From Streptomyces mirabilis (GTDB taxonomy: Bacteria; Actinomycetota; Actinomycetes; Streptomycetales; Streptomycetaceae), in NCBI RefSeq assembly GCF_039503195.1, contig NZ_JBCJKP010000001.1, forward strand, positions 5,890,001 to 5,954,000: 64,000 nucleotides of DNA, read 5' to 3'. The position numbers were made by a program, and so were the translations under genes. Positions 1 through 8,430 of this stretch are shown piece by piece. Positions within the stretch are counted from its first letter, which is position 1. Each line of letters opens with the position of its first letter. The notes below the pieces were generated by a model. It worked only from the letters and a program-made list of their open reading frames with translations. It did not search any database and was not told the origin of the DNA.

Positions 1-649
1 GGGTGACGCACTCCTGCTGCTGAGGATTGAGCCGTCGTACGGCGTCGAGCAGGGCCGCGTTCGACAGTGACTCCAGGACGGAGTCCTCGGGGCTTCGCTC
101 GACCTCGTTCGCGTCGAGCATTTCGCCGGTGGTCACTTCGAGTCGGAATCGGCTCGATTTGAAATGGTCCGCGACCAGGTTGCGGGCGATGGTGACCAGC
201 CAGGCGCCGAAGTCGCGGCCCTGCCAGGTGAACGTCCCGATGCGGCGCAGGGCGCGCAGGAACGTCTCACTGGTGAGGTCCTCGGCGGTCGCCTTGCCGC
301 CGACGCGGTAGTAGATGTAGCGGTACACGGTGTCGCTGTACTGGTCGTAGAGGCGGCCGAAGGCGTCGGCCTCGCCGGCCTGGGCGCGCTCGACGAGATC
401 CATCATCCGGGCGCTGTCGCTGTCTGCGGCCGGGCGGCGTGCGGTGGGCGTGGCGGCCGAGCCCGAGCGGCCTCGTCTGCCGACCGCCGCGCTGCCCTCG
501 GCCAGGGCGTAGCAAGGGCCGAGGGGCGCGGGGACGGCGGCGAGGGCGGGGACGGCGTACGCGGTGGGGACGAAGCCGCGCAAGCGGTCCAGGACCGTTG
601 CGCGCAGCGTAGCCAGGCCCGAGGCGTCAACCCCGACGTGTGAGTACAC
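1..649 (-). CDS. bldN: ECF sigma factor BldN (5' part, runs off the window)
   Basis: About 216 N-terminal residues are visible; the C-terminal end of region 4 lies beyond base 1. BldN is the developmental sigma factor needed for aerial mycelium formation and chaplin/rodlin expression in Streptomyces. The GTG at 647-649 is preceded on the minus strand by a GGGAG ribosome site and gives MYSHVGVDASGLATLR. About 85 Ala/Pro-rich residues precede the sigma region 2 start near RMMDLVERAQAGEADAFGRL; this extension matches the known pro-sequence removed from pro-BldN. Region 2 (YRYIYYRVGG, ARNLVADHFKSSRF) and the start of region 4 (RRLNPQQQECVT) follow. The long pro-sequence separates it from ordinary ECF factors. 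The identification rests on remembered similarity to the S. coelicolor protein and is strong. Confidence 0.93.
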   Translation of the reverse strand, partial: MYSHVGVDASGLATLRATVLDRLRGFVPTAYAVPALAAVPAPLGPCYALAEGSAAVGRRGRSGSAATPTARRPAADSDSARMMDLVERAQAGEADAFGRLYDQYSDTVYRYIYYRVGGKATAEDLTSETFLRALRRIGTFTWQGRDFGAWLVTIARNLVADHFKSSRFRLEVTTGEMLDANEVERSPEDSVLESLSNAALLDAVRRLNPQQQECVT

Positions 650-1229
650 GGGACTCCCAGAGGCAGAGCTTCCATCACGTGCAGTGCGGGACCGTTCACC
701 CGTCGTAGCGACGGAGGGGTACCGGTTTGCGTCTGAGGAGAATAACGCTTCGTACAGGCAGCGCTACACCGAGTTGCTCAAATCATCGATTACGTCGCTT
801 CTGTAACCGATTGACGCCTGATCAAGTGCCGTACGGTGACCGATTGTTGATCGGATGGGTTCGGGTTCCGTCTGGGTGCGGGGCGTGTTGTGGCCGTGTG
901 GGGGTGGGGTGACTGGGCGGGGGGCCACGGGGGTAGGACAGGGGATTGGCCGACTTCCGGCGGGGTGCTCCGGACGGCTTTCCTCGCCCCCGCCGCTCCT
1001 ACCCGTCCCGTCCCTGGGGCTCCGCCCCCAGGCCCCGGGTGGGTTTGTCGGGTGCCCCGCGCCCCTGAGGCACGGGGCCGCGCCCCGGCCCCCCGGCGGC
1101 CTGAACGGCCTCGTCCTCACACGCCGGACGGCTGGAGGCCTTTGGGGGCGCGGGGAAACCGCGCGCCGAGTTCCCACCGGCCGGGAGTCGGAAAACCGCG
1201 GACGGCCGGGGGTGGGCGTAGTCCGGGGG
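650..1229. other. Intergenic region upstream of bldN, with one copy of the dispersed hairpin repeat
   Basis: 580 bp without a convincing gene. The part next to bldN (about 720-870) is clearly less GC-rich than its surroundings and should hold the bldN promoter or promoters; I could not fix a -10/-35 pair or a BldD site. The part from about 1010 to 1172 is a GC-rich hairpin element related to three other intergenic elements in the window. Confidence 0.6.
1010..1172. repeat. Dispersed intergenic hairpin repeat, copy 1
   Basis: It contains a GGGGCTCCGCCCC-type hairpin (CCTGGGG / CCCCAGG), a partial forward CCCCGCGCCCCTGA module near 1053-1070, and, in inverse orientation at 1141-1170, the module related to GCGCGCAGTTCCCCGCGCCCC. 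The same modules occur near 8260, 12661 and 29040. It lies downstream of the HAD gene, where it may act as a terminator. Confidence 0.6.
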
Positions 1230-2180
1230 TCAGCGGCGGCGGCGGTGGAGGGCGATGGCGGCGGCTGTGCCGCCGGCCACGGCGCCGACTCCGGCCGCGG
1301 CGGGGATCCCGACCTTCGCGGCCTTGCGGGCCGTGCGGTAGTCGCGCAGACGCCACTCGAACGTACGAGCGTGTTTGCGGAGTTTCGTGTCCGGGTTGAT
1401 CGCGTGGGGGTGGCCGACCAGGGACAGCATGGGGATGTCGTTGTGCGAGTCGCTGTAGGCGGCGCAGCGGGACAGGTCCAGGCCCTCCGCGGCGGCCAGC
1501 GCGCGGACCGCCTCCGCCTTCGCCGGGCCGTGCAGGGGCTCGCCCACCAGCTTGCCCGTGTAGACGCCGTCCACCGACTCCGCGACCGTGCCCAGCGCAC
1601 CGGTCAGGCCCAGCCGACGGGCGATCACCGTGGCGATCTCCACGGGCGCCGCCGTGACCAGCCAGACCTTCTGACCCGCGTCCAGGTGGGCCTGGGCGAG
1701 GGCGCGCGTACCGGGCCAGATGCGTTCGGCCATGTACTCGTCGTAGATCTCCTCGCCGATCGACATCAGCTCCGCGACCCGGTGGCCCTTGACGATCGAG
1801 AGTGCCGAGTCGCGGGCGTCCTGCATGTGTTCCGGGTCCTCGACGCCGGCCAGCCTGAACCACGCCTGCTGCCAGGCGAACCGGGCGAGGTCGCGGGTCT
1901 CGAAGAACTTCCGCTTGTACAGGCCGCGGCCGAAGTGGAAGAGGGCGGCGCCTTGCATCACGGTGTTGTCGAGGTCGAAGAAGGCCGCGGCCTTCTCGTC
2001 GCCGAGGACCGGGAACTCCGGTTCCCGGTCGGGCGCGGCGGTGTCGGGCGCGGCGTCGTGGGCTAGTTCCTCCAGTTCCTGGGAGGACTTGCGCGCTGCC
2101 TCCGCCGAGGCCTCGCCTGCCAACACGCTCCGCGCGGTGGCGGAGCGCCTACGGGGAGTGAGCCATCCGAGAGCGGCCAT
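1230..2180 (-). CDS. HAD-superfamily IB hydrolase (SerB-like phosphatase)
   Basis: 316 residues. After an about 65-residue leader come the HAD motifs: motif I AFFDLDNTVM with the nucleophile and acid/base Asp, motif II VTAAP, a distal Lys in GPAKAEAVRAL, and motif III/IV AYSDSHNDIPML. This pattern fits the HAD-IB family that includes phosphoserine phosphatase and various lysophospholipid and sugar phosphatases; the substrate cannot be read from the sequence. A C-terminal Gly/Ala-rich hydrophobic stretch (GIPAAAGVGAVAGGTAAAIAL) ending in RRRR suggests a membrane anchor with an inside-positive tail. It lies between bldN and the rex operon, the place it holds in other streptomycetes as I recall. 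It reads away from the glutaredoxin-like gene. Confidence 0.88.
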   Translation of the reverse strand: MAALGWLTPRRRSATARSVLAGEASAEAARKSSQELEELAHDAAPDTAAPDREPEFPVLGDEKAAAFFDLDNTVMQGAALFHFGRGLYKRKFFETRDLARFAWQQAWFRLAGVEDPEHMQDARDSALSIVKGHRVAELMSIGEEIYDEYMAERIWPGTRALAQAHLDAGQKVWLVTAAPVEIATVIARRLGLTGALGTVAESVDGVYTGKLVGEPLHGPAKAEAVRALAAAEGLDLSRCAAYSDSHNDIPMLSLVGHPHAINPDTKLRKHARTFEWRLRDYRTARKAAKVGIPAAAGVGAVAGGTAAAIALHRRRR

Positions 2181-2317
2181 GTCGTGAGCATAGCCAGTTT
2201 GTTCGGAGCTTCCGGAGTCGAGAGGATGCGAGGCTGTGAACTCTCCGCGACCGAGCCGTTAAAGATGACGTCCGACCGGCACCTCCGGGGCGCGCGGGTG
2301 GCGGGAGAATGACCCGT

Positions 2318-2608
2318 ATGAGTTCCATGTTCCGGCGCGGTGGGCGCCGTACGACGCAGAAGGCACCCTCGGAGCGGCTGGTCACGCTCATCAGGAAGCC
2401 TGGTTGTCATCTGTGTGATGACGCACAAGAAGTGGTGGAGAAGGTGTGTGGGGATCTCGGGGTCCCCTGGGAGCACAAGGACATCACCGAGGATGAAGAG
2501 CTTCACCGTGCCTACTGGGAGCAGATCCCCGTGGTGCTGGTGGACGGGGCGCAGCACACCTTCTGGCGTGTGGACGAGGCGCGGTTGCGCAATGCCCTCG
2601 CTCCGTAG
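2318..2608 (+). CDS. Glutaredoxin-like (DUF836) thiol-disulfide protein
   Basis: A small thioredoxin-fold protein of about 96-99 residues. The active-site motif is CHLC in LIRKPGCHLCDDAQEVV, and the cis-Pro region is IPVVLVDG. Such proteins exchange thiol-disulfide equivalents in the cytoplasm, here probably with mycothiol chemistry, but no partner can be read from the sequence. ATG codons at 2309 and 2318 are possible starts; 2318 is chosen because the N-terminus is otherwise unusually basic. It lies directly upstream of the rex operon on the same strand with an intergenic region of about 360 bp holding the rex operator, so it is probably a separate unit. A redox protein beside a redox-sensing repressor is suggestive only. 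Confidence 0.85.
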   Translation: MSSMFRRGGRRTTQKAPSERLVTLIRKPGCHLCDDAQEVVEKVCGDLGVPWEHKDITEDEELHRAYWEQIPVVLVDGAQHTFWRVDEARLRNALAP

Positions 2609-2877
2609 CGGCGCGGCGTGGCGCGGTGAGGCGTGGTGTGCCGTCCGGATTGTGCCGTGATCGGGTCCGGGCCCCGTCCTGACCGGTGAGTCCAACGGGT
2701 CCGGAAAGTCGCCTAGGATCGACGGCGATTGGTCTCGGGGGCGGGGTTCGTTGAGGAGAGTGTGCGGTTTTGCCCCCTTCAGGAGCGGAACGAAGCGGTG
2801 CGTGCGCCGGTTCCATACAGGCGCGCCGGGAGTGCGTGACCCCCGTCACGTTGCCTGGGCAAATCGGACACCATCTT

Positions 2878-2893
2878 TGTGCACGCGTTCACA
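2878..2893. promoter_or_regulatory. Rex operator (ROP) upstream of rex-hemACD
   Basis: The 16-bp sequence TGTGCACGCGTTCACA differs at one position from the Rex consensus TGTGAACNNNTTCACA. It lies 78 bp upstream of the rex GTG. In Streptomyces, Rex binds such sites when NADH is low and is released when NADH/NAD+ rises, so the operon should be autoregulated. The site is seen directly; the regulation is inferred from the family. Confidence 0.88.
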
Positions 2894-2970
2894 AAGACAT
2901 AGCCTGCATTCGACGGGGCGGTCTAGGTAAGTGTGACCGCCTGCAGCCCCGCGCTACCCGCAGGAGCACC

Positions 2971-3735
2971 GTGGCAACTGGCCGAACTCACCGACCGGCG
3001 ACCCGCAGCCGAGGGATTCCCGAGGCCACCGTCGCCCGGCTTCCGCTGTACCTCCGAGCCCTCACCGCACTGTCGGAGCGCTCGGTACCCACGGTCTCCT
3101 CCGAGGAGCTCGCGGCCGCGGCGGGGGTCAACTCCGCGAAGCTGCGCAAGGACTTCTCCTACCTCGGCTCCTACGGGACGCGTGGTGTGGGGTACGACGT
3201 CGAGTATCTCGTGTACCAGATCTCCCGTGAGCTGGGCCTGACCCAGGACTGGCCGGTAGTGATCGTCGGTATCGGTAACCTCGGCGCCGCGCTGGCCAAC
3301 TACGGCGGGTTCGCCTCCCGTGGTTTCCGGGTCGCCGCGCTGATCGACGCCGATCCGGAGATGGCCGGAAAGCAGGTCGCCGGGATCGCCGTGCAGCACA
3401 GCGACGGCCTCGAGAAGATCATCGACGAGAACGGCGTCTCCATCGGCGTCATCACCACCCCTCCGGGCGTGGCCCAGCAGGTCTGCGACCGTCTGGTCGC
3501 GGCCGGGGTCACCTCCATCCTCAACTTCGCGCCGACCGTCCTGTCCGTCCCGGACGGCGTCGACGTGCGCAAGGTCGACCTCTCCATCGAGCTGCAGATC
3601 CTCGCCTTCCACGAGCAGCGCAAGGCCGGCGAGGAGGCCGAGGCCCAGGCCGGTGCCGCCGCCGTGGCCCAGGCCGCCCAGGAGGACAACGGCAAAGGTC
3701 CTGACGGGGACGTCCCCGCCGTGATGCCGGCATGA
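2971..3735 (+). CDS. rex: Redox-sensing transcriptional repressor Rex
   Basis: 254 residues. A winged-helix DNA-binding domain (about 15-85, PLYLRALTALSERS, SSEELAAAAGVNSAKLRKDF) is followed by a Rossmann NAD(H)-binding domain with the glycine motif VIVGIGNLGAALANYGG and the swapped C-terminal helix. Rex senses the NADH/NAD+ ratio and represses respiratory and haem genes. The frame is open back to 2770, but the GTG at 2971 has a CAGGAG ribosome site four bases upstream and gives MATGRTHRPATRSRGIPEAT, the N-terminus I remember for streptomycete Rex. A Rex operator lies at 2878-2893. The stop overlaps the hemA ATG by four bases (ATGA), so it heads an operon with hemA, hemC and hemD. The C-terminus is an Ala/Glu-rich tail. 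Confidence 0.97.
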   Translation: MATGRTHRPATRSRGIPEATVARLPLYLRALTALSERSVPTVSSEELAAAAGVNSAKLRKDFSYLGSYGTRGVGYDVEYLVYQISRELGLTQDWPVVIVGIGNLGAALANYGGFASRGFRVAALIDADPEMAGKQVAGIAVQHSDGLEKIIDENGVSIGVITTPPGVAQQVCDRLVAAGVTSILNFAPTVLSVPDGVDVRKVDLSIELQILAFHEQRKAGEEAEAQAGAAAVAQAAQEDNGKGPDGDVPAVMPA

Positions 3736-5501
3736 GTCTCCTCGTCGTCGGACTGAGCCACCGCAGCGCCCCGGTCAGCGTCCTGGAGCGGGCCACGCTG
3801 AACGCGGACGCCCAGATCAAGCTGCTGCAGGACACGGTCGCCGCCGAACCGGCCGCCGAGGCCACGCTGCTCGCCACCTGCAACCGCATCGAGCTGTACG
3901 CCGACGTGGACAAGTTCCACGCGGGCGTCGCCGAGCTGTCCACGCTGCTCGCCCAGCACAGCGGGGTCGGCCTCGACGAGCTCACCCCCCACCTCTACGT
4001 GCACTACGAGGACCGGGCCGTCCACCACCTCTTCTCGGTGGCCTGCGGGCTCGACTCGATGGTCGTGGGCGAGGGCCAGATCCTCGGCCAGATCAAGGAC
4101 GCGCTCGCCACCGCGCAGGAGATGCACACCGCGGGCCGGCTGCTGAACGACCTGCTCCAGCAGTCGCTGCGGGTCGGCAAGCGCGCGCACTCCGAGACCG
4201 GCATCGACCGCGCCGGGCAGTCCCTCGTCACGTTCGGCCTCCAGCAGCTGTCGTCCGGTACCGCCGTCGACGTCTGGGCCAAGGGCAAGAAGGCCCTCGT
4301 CATCGGCGCGGGCTCGATGTCCTCGCTGGCCGCGGCGACACTCGCGCGCGCCGGAGTCTCCGAGATCGTCATCGCCAACCGCACCCCGGACCGCGCGGAG
4401 CGGCTCGCCCAGATCCTCAACGAGAACGAGGGCGGCGACACGGACGTGCTGGCCCGCGCGGTACCGATGGACTCGGTGCCGGTCGAGCTGACACGTGCCG
4501 ACATCGCCATCTCGTGCACCGGCGCCACCGGGCTCGTCCTGACGGCCGAGTCGGTCGCGGCGGCCGTGGAGGGACGTACCGGAGAGTTCGTGGCCACGGC
4601 CGAGCCCGCGGCGAAGCCCGCCGTGCGCCGTGCCGGCTCCGCTCGTACGGCGTCGTCCGCGGTCGTGGGCGACCAGGCGCAGCTCGCTCCCACCAGTGTC
4701 GGTACCGACGAGGACTGTCCGCTCGACCTGTCCGCCGTGCAGGGTACGGCCGGCTTCTCCGTGCTCGGCGAGGCCGCCGTCGCCGGAATGGCCGCCGCCG
4801 AGCTGGAGCAGCACGCGGCCTGGGTGGACAAGGGCGACGTCGCGGCCCGTGCCCCGCGCGGGGCGGCCGTGCTCGACCCGGAGGCCGACGCCGACGCCAT
4901 CGCCGCGCTCGTCCTGGCCGTCTCCACCGTCGGCCGGGTGCCCGAGCGCCGCAGGCCCGAGCCGGTCACCGAGGCCCCCCGGCCCGCGCCCGTGCTCGCG
5001 CTGCTGGACCTCGCCATGCCGCGGGACATCGACGCGGCCGTGCACCGGCTGCTGGGCGTGCGGCTCGTCGACATCGAGTCGCTGGCCGAGGCGTCCGCGG
5101 ACGCGCCGATGGCGGCGGACGTGGACCAGGTGCGGAGGATCGTTTCCGACGAGGTGGCCGCCTTCAGCGCCGCCCAGCGGGCCGCCCACATCACCCCCAC
5201 CGTCGTGGCGCTGCGCACCATGGCCGCCGACCTCGTCGCGAGCGAGATCGCGCGGCTCGACGGGCGGCTGCCGGACCTCGACGACAAGGAGCGGGGCGAG
5301 ATCACGCAGACCGTGCGGCGCGTCGTCGACAAGCTGCTGCACGCGCCGACCGTACGGGTCAAGCAACTCGCCGCCGAACCCGGCGGCGCCGGGTACGCGG
5401 ACGCGCTGCGAACCCTGTTCGACCTGGACCCCGAGACGGTCGCCTCCGTCTCGCGGGCCGAGAACAACAACGAGAACGCCAAGAACCGAGGGCGAGCATG
5501 A
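3732..5501 (+). CDS. hemA: Glutamyl-tRNA reductase
   Basis: 589 residues. It reduces glutamyl-tRNA(Glu) with NADPH to glutamate-1-semialdehyde, the first step of C5 tetrapyrrole synthesis. The catalytic Cys50 is in LLATCNRIELYADV, the GVGEGQILGQ-type loop is VVGEGQILGQIK near 111-122, and the NADPH Rossmann motif is VIGAGSMSSLAAA near 190. The protein is much longer than the usual 400-450 residues because an Ala/Val/Pro-rich segment of roughly 130 residues (about 281-420) is inserted in the NADPH domain, just before the conserved LLDLAMPRDID strand. The C-terminal helical dimerisation domain is intact. ATGA overlaps on both sides couple it to rex and hemC. Confidence 0.97.
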   Translation: MSLLVVGLSHRSAPVSVLERATLNADAQIKLLQDTVAAEPAAEATLLATCNRIELYADVDKFHAGVAELSTLLAQHSGVGLDELTPHLYVHYEDRAVHHLFSVACGLDSMVVGEGQILGQIKDALATAQEMHTAGRLLNDLLQQSLRVGKRAHSETGIDRAGQSLVTFGLQQLSSGTAVDVWAKGKKALVIGAGSMSSLAAATLARAGVSEIVIANRTPDRAERLAQILNENEGGDTDVLARAVPMDSVPVELTRADIAISCTGATGLVLTAESVAAAVEGRTGEFVATAEPAAKPAVRRAGSARTASSAVVGDQAQLAPTSVGTDEDCPLDLSAVQGTAGFSVLGEAAVAGMAAAELEQHAAWVDKGDVAARAPRGAAVLDPEADADAIAALVLAVSTVGRVPERRRPEPVTEAPRPAPVLALLDLAMPRDIDAAVHRLLGVRLVDIESLAEASADAPMAADVDQVRRIVSDEVAAFSAAQRAAHITPTVVALRTMAADLVASEIARLDGRLPDLDDKERGEITQTVRRVVDKLLHAPTVRVKQLAAEPGGAGYADALRTLFDLDPETVASVSRAENNNENAKNRGRA

Positions 5502-6520
5502 GTGAGCCACGTGAGCCACGTGCGCCGCAGGGGCAGGCTGGAGCGCCCCAAGGGCGACCAGATGAGAAGGCGGCACTGAGGCTGGGGACCAGGCGCAGCA
5601 AGCTCGCCATGGCCCAGTCCGGGCTGGTGGCGCAGGCCGTGAGCCAGGTGACCGGCAGGCCCGTCGAGCTCGTGGAGATCACGACGTACGGCGACACCTC
5701 CCGTGAGCACCTCGCCCAGATCGGCGGCACGGGCGTCTTCGTGACCGCGCTGCGCGAGGCGCTGCTGCTCGGCGAGATCGACTTCGCCGTGCACTCCCTG
5801 AAGGACCTGCCGACGGGGCAGCCCGACGAGCTCGCGCTGGCCGCCGTGCCGCTGCGCGAGGACCCGCGCGACGTGCTCGTCGCCCGCGACGGGCTGCGCT
5901 TCGAGGAGCTTCCGGACGGCGCGCGCGTCGGCACCGGTTCGCCGCGCCGGATGGCCCAGCTGAACGCGTACGCCCGTAACCACGGGATGACGATCGAGAC
6001 GGTCCCGATCCGTGGGAACGTCGACACGCGGATCGGATACGTACGCAGCGGGGAGCTCGACGCCGTCGTGCTCGCCGCCGCCGGCCTGGGCCGCCTCGGG
6101 CGGACCGAGGACGTGACGGACTTCCTGTCCGTCGACACCGTTTTGCCCGCCCCCGGCCAGGGGGCACTGGCGATCGAGTGTGCCGCGGACAACGCGGATC
6201 TCGTCGCCGCGCTCGGAGAACTCGACGACCCGTTCACCCGGGCCGCCGTGACCGCCGAGCGGTCCCTGCTCGCCGCCCTGGAGGCCGGCTGCAGCGCACC
6301 CGTGGGTGCTCTCGCCGACCTTTTGGCCGACGGGCAGATTGTCAAGGAGATGCGCCTGCGCGGCGTCGTCGGCACGACCGACGGCACGACGCTGGTGCAG
6401 CTGTCCACCACCGGTCCCGTGCCCGAGACACATGACCAAGCAATGGCGCTCGGCCGTGAACTCGCCGCCGAGATGCTTGCCAAGGGCGCGGCCGGTCTGA
6501 TGGGGGAGCGAGCACATTGA
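5498..6520 (+). CDS. hemC: Porphobilinogen deaminase (hydroxymethylbilane synthase)
   Basis: 340 residues. It polymerises four porphobilinogen units into hydroxymethylbilane on a covalently bound dipyrromethane primer. Domain 1 begins at RLGTRRSKLAMAQS after an about 29-residue Gln/Pro/Arg-rich leader. Conserved features are the HSLKDLP motif (VHSLKDLPTG), GTGSPRRMAQL, RGNVDTRI, and the cofactor-attachment Cys in EAGCSAPVGA. The ATG at 5498 overlaps the hemA stop (ATGA), and the frame upstream lies inside hemA, so this start is secure. It is translationally coupled in the rex-hemACD operon and followed by hemD with another four-base overlap. Confidence 0.96.
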   Translation: MSEPREPRAPQGQAGAPQGRPDEKAALRLGTRRSKLAMAQSGLVAQAVSQVTGRPVELVEITTYGDTSREHLAQIGGTGVFVTALREALLLGEIDFAVHSLKDLPTGQPDELALAAVPLREDPRDVLVARDGLRFEELPDGARVGTGSPRRMAQLNAYARNHGMTIETVPIRGNVDTRIGYVRSGELDAVVLAAAGLGRLGRTEDVTDFLSVDTVLPAPGQGALAIECAADNADLVAALGELDDPFTRAAVTAERSLLAALEAGCSAPVGALADLLADGQIVKEMRLRGVVGTTDGTTLVQLSTTGPVPETHDQAMALGRELAAEMLAKGAAGLMGERAH

Positions 6521-8238
6521 GCCCCACCACCCTTCCCGCCGGTCCCGAACACGGGCACGTCACCTTCCTCGGTGCCGGACCCGGAGATCCGGGACTACTG
6601 ACACTGCGCGCCGTCGAGGCGCTGGCGAACGCGGATGTTCTCGTCGCCGAGTACGAGGTACTCGACATGGTCCGCGTCCATGCCAGACAAGGCGTCGCCG
6701 TACTGAGTACGAATACGGACGGGGGGACGCCTTTGGGCACGTCTTCCAGTACGTATCCGGGCACAGGCACGCCTCAACTAGCGGTTGTTGACGCCGTGTC
6801 AACGACCGCTGGTGACCCCGCGTTGAGGGACGCCGCCAATCTTGTCATGGAGGCCGCGCGGGGCGGCAAGCGGGTCGTGCGTGCGGTGTCCGGTGACCCC
6901 GGGCTCGACACGTACGCCGCCGAGGAGATGCTGGCCTGCGCCGCCGCGGGCGTGCCGTTCGAGGTCGTGCCGGGCGTCGCCGCTGCCGTGGGCGTGCCCG
7001 CGTACGCCGGTGTGCCGCTGCGCGACGCGCAGGGCGCCGACGTGCGGTTCGTCGACGGGCGTACGGCCTCCGACCGGTGCTGGACCGAGGTCGGGGCGTC
7101 GGACGGGACGGTCGTCGTCTCGTCGACGCTGGACTCCGTGGCCGCCGCCGCGGGCGAGCTGGTCGCGGCCGGTCGTAAGCCGGACACGCCGATGACGGTG
7201 ACGATCGCCGGTACGACGACGCGTCAGCGGACCTGGTCGGCCACGCTCGGGACGATCGCCCAGACCCTGAAGCAGGCGAAGGTGCTGCCGTCCCCGGACG
7301 GTGGGCGCCCGGTGATAGCCGTGGTCGGTGAGCGTTCCGCCGCGGCTCAGCGTGAGCAGCTCTCGTGGTTCGAGTCCAAGCCGCTGTTCGGCTGGAAGGT
7401 GCTCGTCCCGCGGACGAAGGAGCAGGCGGCCTCGCTCTCCGACCAACTGCGGTCCTACGGAGCCGTGCCGCACGAGGTGCCGACGATCGCCGTCGAGCCG
7501 CCGCGGACGCCGCAGCAGATGGAGCGCGCGGTCAAGGGCCTGGTGACGGGCCGCTACGAGTGGATCGCCTTCACCTCCGTGAACGCGGTCAAGGCCGTGC
7601 GGGAGAAGTTCGAGGAGTACGGGCTCGACGCGCGGGCCTTCGCCGGGATCAAGGTCGCGGCGGTGGGCGAGCAGACGACGAAGGCGCTGGTCGCCTTCGG
7701 CGTGAAGCCGGATCTGGTGCCGAGCGGTGAGCAGTCGGCCGCGGGTCTTCTGGAGGACTGGCCGCCGTACGACCCGGTGTTCGACCCGATCGACCGGGTG
7801 TTCCTGCCGCGGGCCGACATCGCCACCGAGACGCTGGTCGCGGGGCTCATCGACCTGGGCTGGGAGGTCGACGACGTCACGGCCTACCGGACCGTGCGGG
7901 CCTCGCCGCCGCCGGTGGAGACCCGGGAGGCGATCAAGGGGGGCGGTTTCGACGCCGTGCTCTTCACGTCGTCCTCGACCGTACGCAATCTCGTGGGCAT
8001 CGCGGGCAAGCCGCACAACGTGACGGTGATCGCCTGTATCGGTCCGGCCACCGCCAAGACGGCGGAGGAGCACGGGCTGCGGGTCGATGTCATGGCTCCG
8101 GAGCCGTCCGTGCACAAGCTGGCCGAGGCGTTGGCGGACTTCGGTCTCCGGCGCCGGGCCGCTGCCGCGGAGGCGGGAGATCCGGTTACCCGGCCGAGTG
8201 AGCGTCGGCCGGGGGCGCGGAGGCGTCGTACGACGTAG
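6517..8238 (+). CDS. hemD: Bifunctional uroporphyrinogen-III C-methyltransferase-like / uroporphyrinogen-III synthase
   Basis: 573 residues with two domains. Residues about 13-245 are a tetrapyrrole (SUMT/CobA-type) methylase domain with the motif LGAGPGDPGLLTLRAVEAL and VSGDPGLDTYA; residues about 290-550 are a HemD domain (GWKVLVPRTKEQA, FTSVNAVKAVREKF, FTSSSTVRNLVG). HemD closes hydroxymethylbilane to uroporphyrinogen III; the methylase would divert product toward sirohaem and cobalamin. The start is a TTG at 6517 overlapping the hemC stop (TTGA), with a GGGGGAG ribosome site at 6502-6508; the next in-frame start codons would cut into the methylase fold. The C-terminus is Arg-rich. It is the last gene of the operon, followed within 25 bp by a strong terminator. 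Confidence 0.94.
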   Translation: MSPTTLPAGPEHGHVTFLGAGPGDPGLLTLRAVEALANADVLVAEYEVLDMVRVHARQGVAVLSTNTDGGTPLGTSSSTYPGTGTPQLAVVDAVSTTAGDPALRDAANLVMEAARGGKRVVRAVSGDPGLDTYAAEEMLACAAAGVPFEVVPGVAAAVGVPAYAGVPLRDAQGADVRFVDGRTASDRCWTEVGASDGTVVVSSTLDSVAAAAGELVAAGRKPDTPMTVTIAGTTTRQRTWSATLGTIAQTLKQAKVLPSPDGGRPVIAVVGERSAAAQREQLSWFESKPLFGWKVLVPRTKEQAASLSDQLRSYGAVPHEVPTIAVEPPRTPQQMERAVKGLVTGRYEWIAFTSVNAVKAVREKFEEYGLDARAFAGIKVAAVGEQTTKALVAFGVKPDLVPSGEQSAAGLLEDWPPYDPVFDPIDRVFLPRADIATETLVAGLIDLGWEVDDVTAYRTVRASPPPVETREAIKGGGFDAVLFTSSSTVRNLVGIAGKPHNVTVIACIGPATAKTAEEHGLRVDVMAPEPSVHKLAEALADFGLRRRAAAAEAGDPVTRPSERRPGARRRRTT

Positions 8239-8259
8239 TCGTACGGCATGGGCGTGCGC

Positions 8260-8298
8260 AGGGGGTACGGGGGCTTCGCCCCCGTACCCCCTGTTTTT
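8260..8298 (+). terminator. Rho-independent-type terminator of rex-hemACD
   Basis: A perfect 15-bp stem (8260-8274 with 8278-8292, loop TTC) is followed at once by GTTTTT (8293-8298). It lies 21 bp after the hemD stop. It is also the hairpin module of a dispersed intergenic repeat. Confidence 0.85.
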
Positions 8299-8350
8299 CG
8301 GCTGCGGGTGGGTAGGGGCCGGTCGCGCAGTCCCCGCGCCCCTGAAAGCC
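8260..8350. repeat. Dispersed intergenic hairpin repeat, copy 2
   Basis: The terminator hairpin at 8260-8292 is followed by a GGTAGGGGCCGG stretch and the module TCGCGCAGTCCCCGCGCCCC at 8325-8345. The same order (hairpin, G-rich linker, GCGCGCAGTTCCCCGCGCCCC-like module) occurs near 12661 and 29040. Confidence 0.65.
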
Positions 8351-8430
8351 TCCCGCCCGTCCGGCGTGCGAATCGGGTACCGGCACGGTGTCGGCAAGGG
8401 GAGGCGAGGGGCGGGCGTAGCGTAGGGGGC

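Noticed and set aside
855..2066. 403-codon plus-strand frame across the HAD gene
   Set aside because: Shadow frame; the minus-strand HAD protein carries all catalytic motifs.
2770..2970. N-terminal extension of rex
   Set aside because: It would place the Rex operator inside the coding region and does not match the family N-terminus; the GTG at 2971 has a good ribosome site.
3300..6517. Very long antisense open frames opposite rex, hemA and hemC
   Set aside because: They are shadows of G/C-rich third positions: their proteins are low in complexity and match no family.
8248..8430. N-terminal extension of hemB into the upstream repeat
   Set aside because: The frame is open only because the DNA is GC-rich; family members start at about 8431.
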